Assembly (NCBI GenBank): GCA_021774205.1
Contig: JAJFJI010000316.1
Span: forward strand, 1 to 5,154
DNA: 5,154 nt
DNA from: Nitrosomonas sp.
Lineage (GTDB): Bacteria; Pseudomonadota; Gammaproteobacteria; Burkholderiales; Nitrosomonadaceae
Direction of reading: 5' to 3'
This document shows, one piece after another, positions 1-4,586 of the stretch. The position numbers were made by a program, and so were the translations under genes. Positions within the stretch are counted from its first letter, which is position 1, and the number at the start of each line of letters is the position of its first letter. The notes beneath the pieces were generated by a model that worked only from the letters and a program-made list of their open reading frames with translations, was not told the DNA's origin and made no database searches.

Positions 1-57
1 AATCAACACAAAACAAAGAAACCGCTTCTGTTTACGATTTTTTCCATGTTTCTTCAT
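1..57 (-). CDS. N-terminus of a probable membrane or exported protein (partial, runs off left edge)
   Basis: Nineteen codons are visible on the minus strand, starting at the ATG at 57-55 and reading MKKHGKNRKQKRFLCFVLI before the window ends. A strong Shine-Dalgarno-like AGGGGGAAG lies at 63-71, about 7 bases before the start, and this decides the start codon. The peptide has seven Lys/Arg residues in its first twelve and then turns hydrophobic, as in a signal peptide or first transmembrane helix with a basic n-region. The family cannot be named from so little. The palindromic element at 182-348 sits about 125 bases upstream, so it occupies or adjoins this gene's upstream region. The call depends on the reading frame staying open to the left of the window. 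Confidence 0.5.
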   Translation of the reverse strand, partial: MKKHGKNRKQKRFLCFVLI

Positions 58-181
58 TATTACTTCCCCCTGTCGATACAAAAAATTCTCGCAAATTCAC
101 ACCAAAATGAATCGCTACCATTTTATTAATCTGCTTGTCGTAACTCACATAAACACATCACCTATTCCAAGTGAGGTGTGC

Positions 182-348
182 CTAGAAGGCTGTCCGAGAA
201 TAGAGTAATCTACTGCGGGAAAACCATTTTGGTCATATTTTCCGATCATTTTCGTAAATAGAATAACTATTCGCCTCAAATGATCAAAAAATCTACCTCA
301 AAATGACTTCCCCTCGCTACGACTACTATTCTCGAACAGCGCTCCTAG
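182..348. mobile_element. MITE-like full-length imperfect palindrome flanked by CTAG
   Basis: The outer arms are GCTGTcCGAGAATAG (189-203) and CTATTCTCGaACAGC (326-340), inverted with 14 of 15 positions pairing. Beyond a one-base bulge the pairing continues from CTAGAAG (182-188) to CTCCTAG (342-348). Further in, GATCATTT (244-251) pairs with AAATGATC (278-285), and the intervening arms match imperfectly to a centre near 265. The whole 167 bases would therefore fold into one long hairpin. No coding capacity is evident. CTAG stands at both outer ends, which fits IS630/Tc1-mariner-type insertion at CTAG with duplication of TA, though CTAG is itself a palindrome. Mobilisation by an IS630-type transposase is inference; none is present here. 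Confidence 0.65.
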
Positions 349-739
349 CGACCAACCACTTCTCGGATCGCTGAACCTATCAATCATAATTTGACGGCGT
401 ACTAATTTACGCATCAATTTTATCAAAAAAAGTAGAAGTTTGATGCTGGTAGACGTTGGCTGAAGAGAAAAGAATCCCTCACTCGACCGGGTTTCATTTT
501 TCACAAGCCCACTTATTTTTTATATCCGGTTATTGTAATCCTTTTTTCGACTGTAAAATTAACCGATGGTTCTTTATTGATGTATGCCGATTTTCAAGGA
601 GCTCAACGTTTTGTAAAATTGTGTCATAAAACGGGGGATCAAGATGGAAAAATTACCCAAGACGCAGTCCTGCCCTCATGAGACCTAAGGGTGATTGTTG
701 AAATAACGCCCCCATGAAAAAGCTCATGGGGGAATACGC
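349..739. other. Gene-poor stretch with no recognised gene
   Basis: No recognisable gene or RNA is seen. A minus-strand frame of 68 codons (504-298) runs into the palindromic element and has no convincing ribosome binding site or motif. A plus-strand frame stays open from before 481 to a TGA near 681 and contains DQDGKITQD, which looks slightly like a calcium-binding loop, but it lacks a good start and the first and last loop positions are not acidic. A perfect 9-bp hairpin lies at 709-732. The stretch is probably old intergenic or decayed DNA. Confidence 0.4.
709..732. repeat. Perfect 9-bp inverted repeat (hairpin)
   Basis: CCCCCATGA at 709-717 and TCATGGGGG at 724-732 are perfect inverted repeats with a 6-base loop. 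No T-run follows on either strand, so an intrinsic terminator is unlikely. It lies immediately upstream of the IS3-type transposase remnant and may mark a boundary of that fragment. Confidence 0.55.
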
Positions 740-832
740 AAGACTGAACTAGCGCATCATGAAAATTTTAAAACACGACAACAAGCTATGCAGGAAATTA
801 CCGAAACCTATTTTCTCGTAAAACAAGAATAA
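740..832 (+). pseudogene. C-terminal scrap of an IS3-family transposase
   Basis: The frame from 740 reads KTELAHHENFKTRQQAMQEI and then TETY, ending at a TAA at 830-832. This closely resembles the stretch near the C-terminus of IS3-group OrfB transposases, where the usual text is KTE-x-x-H-H, then TR-x-x-A, then I-x-EYIE-x-FYN. The resemblance stops after ITE, so the FYN-R-x-R tail is lost and the frame runs into an unrelated transposase fragment. Only about 24 residues of a protein that normally has roughly 280 remain, so this is a relic. The family call is from memory of the motif. Confidence 0.5.
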
Positions 833-834
833 AC

Positions 835-1098
835 CCTGGGCGTAAAAAGCATCGGACTCTGCCGACAAGAATTCTTGGATCACGTATTGTACGGAATACC
901 AAAGATTTAGCTAAAAAACTTAGTCAATATCAAAAATACTATAACGAAACGAAAGCACATTCATCTTTGAGCAAGAAAACACCCAATCAAAAAGCAACAA
1001 ATGATGATATTTCAAATGAAGTGGCACCTTTGAAAAATATCCCTGAAAATCTCACTTTTGTGGACTGTTTGATTTACCAGTTGCAGCTTAAAAATTAG
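835..1098 (+). pseudogene. Frameshifted C-terminus of an integrase-core (IS481-like) transposase
   Basis: In one frame 863-898 reads RQEFLDHVLYGIP. In the next frame 901-1098 reads KDLAKKLSQYQKYYNETKAH, continues with SSLSKKTPNQKA, and ends QLQLKN before TAG. Together these reproduce the end of an rve-type DDE transposase: RREFLDH, then VLFWNTKDL, then YYNE-x-RAHSSL, then KTP. A one-base deletion between about 890 and 899 separates the frames. Weak similarity to the NP-x-VERLIG segment continues upstream to about 835. The catalytic glutamate region and everything before it is missing, so no active enzyme can be made. The probable right element end lies 70 bases after the stop. Confidence 0.7.
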
Positions 1099-1145
1099 TC
1101 ATTCGCACAGAACAGGCCTTGTCATGGCTGGTGTTTAACATAGAA

Positions 1146-1168
1146 ATGTATTAATGTTGGACCTGACA
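1146..1168 (+). repeat. Probable right terminal end of the IS481-like element
   Basis: The sequence TTAATGTTGGACCTGACA ends at 1168; read from outside inwards it begins TGTCAGGTCCAACATTAA. IS481-type elements typically begin with TGT, and the distance of 70 bases from the transposase stop suits an element end. No matching left end occurs in the window, consistent with the transposase having only its C-terminal part. Confidence 0.45.
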
Positions 1169-1196
1169 CCTTTTCCCATGTCAGATTAGATCGGAA

Positions 1197-1380
1197 CTAA
1201 TACACATAAATGCCCAGGACAAAAGCCATCTCTTTCGAGGTGGCTTTTTTATTGCCCTGTTGCTCATAAAGCCGGTTTATATGCTCCACGTGTCTTTTGA
1301 CCGTCTGGTATGCCAGTTGCAACTGGTTCAAGGCTAAAGTGATAGCCTAAAAAATCAAATCCTTTTTCAATTTTGGGTGA
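1197..1380 (-). pseudogene. Frameshifted C-terminal fragment of a group II intron or retron-type reverse transcriptase
   Basis: On the minus strand, from 1380, the frame reads SPKIEKGFDFLGYHF, a signature of the end of the palm domain in group II intron and related bacterial reverse transcriptases (KGFDFLGY). A frameshift near 1329-1335 moves the reading to QLQLAYQTVKRHVEHINRLY, then EQQGNKKATSKEMAFVLG, ending at a stop at 1199-1197. The second part resembles the thumb region of the same proteins. The YADD catalytic box and all upstream domains are absent, and the natural C-terminus is cut at about 1197, close to the IS481-like end at 1168. A nonfunctional relic. Confidence 0.7.
1221..1250 (+). 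terminator. Terminator-shaped hairpin inside the reverse-transcriptase relic
   Basis: AAAAGCCATCTC (1221-1232) pairs with GAGGTGGCTTTT (1237-1248), giving 12 bp with one G-T pair around a TTTC loop, and a T-run reaches 1250. The shape is that of a plus-strand intrinsic terminator. The same bases encode NKKATSKEMAFVLG of the reverse-transcriptase fragment on the other strand, so the hairpin may be a coincidence of coding sequence. It could still stop transcripts coming from the transposase relics. Confidence 0.4.
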
Positions 1381-1449
1381 AACATATCAAGCCAACCGAT
1401 ACTCAACATCTTCCAAGTTTGCTAAAAAATAATATTTTTATGTTTTGTT

Positions 1450-1465
1450 TGTGATTTTCCTCACA
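1450..1465. promoter_or_regulatory. CRP-like binding site
   Basis: The 16-base core is TGTGA, six bases, then TCACA, a perfect match to both half-sites of the CRP consensus. It lies in an AT-rich intergenic stretch with no intact gene close by on either strand, so its target is unclear. It may be a relic promoter element or chance. Confidence 0.35.
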
Positions 1466-1486
1466 TCATTGCGACTCAACTTGTTA

Positions 1487-1513
1487 GTAACATAATTTAA
1501 ATGGCTATGTTAC
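1487..1513. repeat. 8-bp inverted repeat
   Basis: GTAACATA (1487-1494) and TATGTTAC (1506-1513) are perfect inverted repeats separated by 11 bases. It could be a regulator operator or a remnant of an element end. It lies 21 bases after the CRP-like site and 7 bases before a second, larger palindrome. Confidence 0.45.
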
Positions 1514-1520
1514 AAAAATA

Positions 1521-1577
1521 GGTTTCAGAGCGTCTATAACGACTCTAATAATGAATCATAGTTATAAGCCTGGAACC
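1521..1577. repeat. 57-base two-part imperfect palindrome
   Basis: GGTTTCAG (1521-1528) pairs with CTGGAACC (1570-1577) with one G-T pair, and inside it TATAAC (1535-1540) pairs with GTTATA (1561-1566). The layout of two stems separated by an internal bulge recalls recombination sites. The ends do not match the integron attC core (GTTRRRY), so no identity is claimed. Confidence 0.45.
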
Positions 1578-1594
1578 TTTTGTCAATAGCGGAA

Positions 1595-1632
1595 TGAAAA
1601 TGTACCAAATGGCGCACTAAAAGTGTACCAGT
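1595..1632. repeat. TGTACCA direct repeats, possible insertion-sequence end
   Basis: TGTACCA occurs at 1601-1607 and 1624-1630, 23 bases apart, each preceded by an A-rich run (GAAAATGTACCA and AAAAGTGTACCA). Short repeated TGTACCA-type blocks of this sort are found at the ends of some IS21-like elements. No IstA or IstB coding sequence follows, so at most the tip of an element is left. Confidence 0.3.
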
Positions 1633-1640
1633 TAAGTTAA

Positions 1641-1663
1641 TAAAAAAGAGGGATTTAGCCTCT
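1641..1663 (-). terminator. Weak minus-strand terminator-like hairpin
   Basis: Read on the minus strand, AGAGG and CCTCT form a 5-bp stem with a 7-base loop, followed directly by a run of six T and then ATT. The stem is short, and no minus-strand gene that it would serve is visible upstream of it. Confidence 0.25.
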
Positions 1664-1702
1664 GGTTTTGCGCTTCTGATTTTTTTATTTTTTGTGGTTT
1701 CA

Positions 1703-2052
1703 GGCAAAGCAGCTAAACAAGGTGTGTATGACCGCGGCTATCGCGGCAAAAGCAAGGTCAATGAAACCCAAATTATATTGCCGAAAAAAGCGCTAAAGAA
1801 AGATACCCGTTACCGAAAGACAAAAAGCGAAAACAATGCAAAAGACAGGCCGCAATAGAACGCATCATTGGTCATTTAAAATCAGACTTCAGGTTAGCAA
1901 AAAACTACCTGAAAGGCGCAATAGGTGACCACATCAACCTGCTGATAGCAGCTACTGCGTGGAATCTAAACAAATGGCTGATAGCCATTTTTTGGTTCAT
2001 TTTTCCATGGAGCAAAATACAAATACATTCAAGCAAAATAATGCAATTTTAG
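1703..2052 (+). pseudogene. IS5-family transposase, C-terminal fragment with frameshift
   Basis: The frame from 1703 reads GKAAKQGVYDRGYRGKSKVN and continues to DTRY. A one-base deletion at about 1814-1815 then moves it to the frame reading KDKKRKQCKRQAAIERIIGH, then LKSDFRLAKNYLKGAIGDHI, ending at TAG 2050-2052. DRGYRG is the block after the second catalytic aspartate, and the RQAAIERIIGHLK block carries the catalytic glutamate of the DDE fold (Y-R-E-K-like signature of the IS4/IS5 group). About 116 residues remain of a protein usually well over 400. Without the first two acidic residues it is inactive. Confidence 0.75.
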
Positions 2053-2100
2053 GCCACAAAAAATACACTTTAGCTGACAGTCATTATTTTAGTGTGTTTT

Positions 2101-2132
2101 CCTGAAAAATCTGCTGCTAGAGCTTTTTCAGG
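2101..2132. repeat. 9-bp inverted repeat at the IS5 right end
   Basis: CCTGAAAAA (2101-2109) and TTTTTCAGG (2124-2132) pair perfectly around a 14-base loop. The outer arm with the next G reads CCCTGAAAAA inwards and is the probable terminal repeat. The inner arm may be a subterminal transposase binding site. Confidence 0.5.
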
Positions 2133-2240
2133 GCCGACTAGCTAAACAAGGTATTTATAGTTCCTATACTCGTATCAAGAAATATGTTTATCGCACTTTC
2201 AAAGTCGTAATTGAATAATTTAGATAACAACAGGATAAAA

Positions 2241-2246
2241 AAGGAG
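2241..2246 (+). promoter_or_regulatory. Ribosome binding site that fixes the hydrolase start
   Basis: AAGGAG lies 9 bases before the ATG at 2256. The same frame is open further upstream to an ATG-type start at 2211, but the extra 15 residues (MNNLDNNRIKKEKIK) would place charged residues ahead of the signal peptide and lack their own ribosome binding site. No strong promoter was found; TATACT at 2165-2170 is the best -10-like hexamer but has a poor -35. Confidence 0.75.
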
Positions 2247-2255
2247 AAAATTAAA

Positions 2256-3668
2256 ATGGCTAATTTACAAATTTTCAAATTTAAACAATCAAAATTTCTC
2301 TCATTTATTGCCATCTTCATGGTCGCTGGGTTCACCGGTCTTACCAGTGTCCACGGGCAAGGACCCAGCTCCGATAAACTAGACCTAGCAATCCCGACGA
2401 CTTACCAAGTCGTGTTGTCTGCTCCGTCGACAACATACTCGGGAAGCAACAGCAGGATCTGGCTTCGCCTTCACTCTGGTGACAAAGGCTCCTGGGGAGC
2501 TTGGCATAGTATCAAAGGTCTTGACGCCGGTGCGTCCAAGAGCGTGACCGTATCCGAAGCGGCGGATTTTACCAACCTGTCGCGTGTGATGGTCAAAGAA
2601 GGTCAAAACGACGGCGTCCGCCTCAATATAAGTGTCTCGAGTTACTCGTCGAGTACCCTTTACAGCTACCCTTCCAACCAATGGGTGAAGAATAGATATT
2701 TTAAGTTTGATCTTTCTCCCGATGCTACCTATGATTATTTTCAGCCTGAGCCTAGTCCTTCTCTTTGTGATTCCGTTTTACAATCATCGGATGGCTTCTT
2801 ATGTGCGATTCAACCCTCAAGAATTGATGCGGCCGCAAGAGATACTTTCGGACCGAACGGACTAGATGCTTCCAGAGGGTTTGGCTATCATGTGGTTGCA
2901 TTTCCTAACAACAACTTCCATCCTCAAAAAATCCTATTCCATTTGGGTGGTACGTGGGGCAGGCCATTTAATCAAGACACATCGGAGTTCTCTGCACGTT
3001 CCTTTCTAGAAGAATCATTAAGCTCTGGGTACATCGTTGTACAGCCAGCTTATCATAATCGTTATCCTGTTAATGGACATCATGAGTGTGGTGGGAACAC
3101 TGACACAAACGATTGTGCTGGCTTAGTCAGATTGGAAAAAATTAGAGGTTCCGATGAGACTGATATTATTGATGTTCCCGTGGCCGATAGCATTGAACGA
3201 AGGATTGTTAGAATATTCGAGCACTTTTCTTCACAAGAATTTTATTTTCCGAGTGGAGTCGTTGATGAAGACGTTGTCAACTGGGATCATGCTGCCTATG
3301 GAGGACATTCTCAGGGCGCGGGTCACGCGCTCTATATAGGTAAGAACTTTGGCGGGCACAGCGTTTGTATTATCGGAGGGATCTCAGATGTTGCGGACGA
3401 CTTTCCGTCAGTGCCAGCAGAAGATATTGCCGACTGGCTATTAGATAATCAATTTGAGATCTCAAAATCAAAGATTAGGGGATTTTTGACGCAAGAAGAT
3501 CCATCATACAACAGCTTCACCAGCACCTTAACGCTTTTGGGGATTTCTTATTCTGACGCCAGCAATCCTCCGTATACCAACTACGATGAAGAAAGTATTG
3601 GTGGGCATGCAGCTTCGATCCATGATCCTCAATTTTCAGATCAACGTGCATTCGCGTGTTTTCAATAA
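2256..3668 (+). CDS. Secreted alpha/beta-hydrolase with an N-terminal PLAT-like domain
   Basis: A 470-residue protein. Residues 1-34 form a Sec signal peptide: basic start, hydrophobic FLSFIAIFMVAGFTGL, likely cleavage after SVHG. Residues about 45-153 are beta-rich (WLRLHSGDKGSWGAW, then KSVTVSEAADFTNLSRVMVK, then NRYFKFDL) and resemble a PLAT/LH2 sandwich; this is tentative. Residues about 165-470 look like an alpha/beta-hydrolase: HLGGTWG (229-235) suits the oxyanion strand, GHSQG (350-354) puts the nucleophile at Ser352, Asp415 in LTQEDP is a plausible acid, and His451 or His456 (GGHAASIHD) the base. Six cysteines are seen after residue 170, suiting an extracytoplasmic protein. Likely an esterase or lipase; the substrate is unknown. 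It stands alone between transposon relics, with intact start, stop and frame. GC content is about 54% in the PLAT-like part and about 41% in sampled parts of the hydrolase. Confidence 0.85.
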   Translation: MANLQIFKFKQSKFLSFIAIFMVAGFTGLTSVHGQGPSSDKLDLAIPTTYQVVLSAPSTTYSGSNSRIWLRLHSGDKGSWGAWHSIKGLDAGASKSVTVSEAADFTNLSRVMVKEGQNDGVRLNISVSSYSSSTLYSYPSNQWVKNRYFKFDLSPDATYDYFQPEPSPSLCDSVLQSSDGFLCAIQPSRIDAAARDTFGPNGLDASRGFGYHVVAFPNNNFHPQKILFHLGGTWGRPFNQDTSEFSARSFLEESLSSGYIVVQPAYHNRYPVNGHHECGGNTDTNDCAGLVRLEKIRGSDETDIIDVPVADSIERRIVRIFEHFSSQEFYFPSGVVDEDVVNWDHAAYGGHSQGAGHALYIGKNFGGHSVCIIGGISDVADDFPSVPAEDIADWLLDNQFEISKSKIRGFLTQEDPSYNSFTSTLTLLGISYSDASNPPYTNYDEESIGGHAASIHDPQFSDQRAFACFQ

Positions 3669-3678
3669 TCTGAACCTC

Positions 3679-3752
3679 CCCAGACCTAAAGGCGGAGAAC
3701 ATAAAAAATGGGGTGTATTTCCCCGTAGCCTTTCCCGTGGCTACGGTCTGGG
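3679..3752. repeat. Structured segment: closing stem around two hairpins
   Basis: CCCAGACC (3679-3686) can pair with GGTCTGGG (3745-3752). Between them are GGGG/CCCC (about 3710-3725) and a perfect 8-bp hairpin CCGTAGCC (3723-3730) with GGCTACGG (3739-3746). GTCTGGG is also needed by the longer hairpin that follows, so the two folds exclude each other. It lies just after the hydrolase stop. On the minus strand the GGGG/CCCC hairpin is followed by a run of six T and could be a weak terminator. Confidence 0.45.
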
Positions 3753-3790
3753 CAATACTCAAAGTTTAATCGAGTTGAGTATTGCCCAGA
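3747..3790. repeat. Perfect 16-bp inverted repeat ending at a start codon
   Basis: TCTGGGCAATACTCAA (3747-3762) and TTGAGTATTGCCCAGA (3775-3790) are perfect inverted repeats with a 12-base loop. The right arm ends one base before the ATG at 3791, leaving no free ribosome binding site for the gene that follows. No T-run follows, so it is not a normal terminator. A transposon end, recombination site or translational lock are all possible. Confidence 0.75.
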
Positions 3791-4018
3791 ATGAAAACGT
3801 ATGCCATCAAGATCGCCCTTCGCGGCGTGAGTCCCATGATCTGGCGTCACCTTCGGGTTAACGGGTCAACGTCATTAGCTGACTTTCACCACGTGATTCA
3901 AATCGTTTTTGGTTGGGGCGATGAGCATTTGCATCGCTTCCCATTATGTTACCTAGTCACCCCTGAAAAACCGACCAACCAGCTGATAATATTAAATAAT
4001 ATTAATATTTTTTGGTGA
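3791..4018 (+). pseudogene. Truncated pRiA4b ORF-3-like protein
   Basis: The first 50 codons read MKTYAIKIALRGVSPMIWRH, then LRVNGSTSLADFHHVIQIVF, then GWGDEHLHRF. This is the N-terminal signature of the plasmid pRiA4b ORF-3-like family (K-I-x-L-x-G-x-x-P-x-I-W-R and F-x-W-x-D-x-H-L-H-x-F), whose members are usually about 180-200 residues and of unknown function. From 3941 the sequence diverges, and at 3961 the left end of an IS5-type element begins, so the frame ends by chance at TGA 4016-4018. The ATG at 3791 is the family-like start; a TTG three codons earlier is in frame but lies inside the hairpin. No Shine-Dalgarno is present, as the hairpin fills the upstream bases. Confidence 0.75.
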
Positions 4019-4408
4019 TTATTTCGCCCGGAAATGGTAAAATAGCGCACTATTTTCTGGTCGAAATGGTTAACAAAAATACTCACTTAAAGTAGCACTT
4101 TCCATCAAACAAACCTATTTGGAGCCGACTTGCTTTTGCAGCTTGATCCAAATGATCCACTACTCAAATTATCCACAGCCATACCCTGGCATCACTTTGA
4201 AGAAGCTTATTCAGTTCATTACCAAAAAACTGTAGATGCACCGAGTAAACCAATACGCTTGATGGTTGGATTGTTGCTTCTCAAGCAATTGGAAGATCTG
4301 AGTGAAGAAGCAGTTGTTGTGCAATGGAACCGCAATCCTTACTACCAGGTCTTTTGTGGCATGAGAGAGTATCAAAGAGAATTGCCGTGTCACAGTACAG
4401 AGTTGGTA
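3961..4408 (+). mobile_element. Left half of an IS5-family insertion sequence
   Basis: The block starts with CCCTGAAAAA (3961-3970), matching the inward-read right end at 2133-2124. It continues through an AT-rich leader with a run of ATATTAA-type repeats (3987-4010) and the N-terminal quarter of the transposase, and breaks off near 4408. It is inserted in the pRiA4b ORF-3-like gene. About 20 bases (3941-3960) between the last recognisable codon of that gene and the terminal repeat remain unassigned. Confidence 0.6.
4035..4043 (+). promoter_or_regulatory. Extended -10 promoter candidate of the IS5 transposase
   Basis: TGGTAAAAT has TG one base before a TAAAAT hexamer (5 of 6 to TATAAT), the extended -10 form. 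No good -35 at 17 bases is seen; TTGGTG at 4012-4017 leaves a spacer of 20. It is well placed upstream of the transposase reading frame. Confidence 0.35.
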
Positions 4409-4426
4409 CAGCTGACTGTCATGTAA
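4100..4426 (+). pseudogene. IS5-family transposase, N-terminal fragment
   Basis: In frame from 4100 the text is FHQTNLFGADLLLQLDPNDP, then LLKLSTAIPWHHFEEAYSVH, then KPIRLMVGLLLLKQLEDLSE, then NPYYQVFCG, ending HSTELV near 4408. This is the N-terminal DNA-binding region of a large IS5-family transposase (PIRLMVGLLLLK, NPYYQ-x-FCG, PCHSTELV). No ATG precedes the homology after the stop at 4088, so the start codon may be lost; TTG at 4130 with GGAG five bases before it is the best remaining start. The sequence after HSTELV is unrelated and reaches a stop at 4424-4426. All catalytic residues are missing. Confidence 0.75.
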
Positions 4427-4555
4427 TGGACACCAAAATATTCTCCAATTTCGACCATCGAATATGCACCAGACGCCACCTCATTTGCGATGGGTGATTA
4501 CAGGCACCCTATTTTTTGTAGTAATTTGGAAGGCTGGAGAGTATTAATCCTACCT
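4409..4555. other. Intergenic DNA after the IS5 break
   Basis: No coding sequence was recognised. It starts at the point where the transposase text breaks off and contains the terminator-like hairpin at 4492-4517. The rest of the pRiA4b ORF-3-like gene is not found here, so the sequence past the IS is not simply the other side of that insertion. Confidence 0.4.
4492..4517 (+). terminator. Short intrinsic terminator-like hairpin
   Basis: GGGTG (4492-4496) pairs with CACCC (4505-4509) around an 8-base loop, followed by TA and six T (4512-4517). The stem has only 5 bp but is GC-rich, so termination is possible but modest. It would shield the downstream genes from transcripts started in the IS5 fragment. 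Confidence 0.35.
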
Positions 4556-4586
4556 ATGCCCACCCGCAAAAATAGCGAAGCCCACT

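Larger units (their letters stand above)
1702..2133 (+). mobile_element. Right half of an IS5-family insertion sequence
   Basis: This block holds the C-terminal third of the transposase, about 80 noncoding bases, and a probable right end. Read inwards, the right end is CCCTGAAAAA (2133 back to 2124), the same 10 bases that begin the N-terminal IS5 half at 3961. A second inverted CCTGAAAAA lies at 2101-2109, so 2101-2132 can also fold into a 9-bp hairpin. The left boundary at about 1702 is an abrupt break with no terminal repeat. The element cannot transpose on its own. Confidence 0.6.

Noticed and set aside
298..504. Minus-strand 68-codon frame starting MKNETRSSEGFFSL
   Set aside because: It runs into the palindromic element, has no clear ribosome binding site or recognised motif, and the region shows no coding bias.
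1385..1440. Minus-strand text ANLEDVEYRLA before the reverse-transcriptase motif
   Set aside because: It recalls a transposase tail slightly and is in frame with the following piece except for a stop, but it is too short to assign.
1521..1577. Integron attC site
   Set aside because: The two-stem shape fits loosely, but the outer GTT is not followed by the required purines, and no integron integrase or cassette order is present.
2385..2681. Minus-strand 98-codon frame
   Set aside because: It lies entirely within the well-supported hydrolase gene and is a by-product of its GC-rich segment.
3154..3339. Plus-strand 61-codon frame within the hydrolase
   Set aside because: Out-of-frame shadow of the GHSQG region.
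3586..3861. Plus-strand 91-codon frame bridging the hydrolase end and the next gene
   Set aside because: It overlaps both real reading frames out of phase and passes through the hairpins; no motif supports it.
4426..4450. TGTAATGGACACC as a possible IS3-type left end
   Set aside because: It begins with TG like many IS ends, but no partner end or transposase follows.
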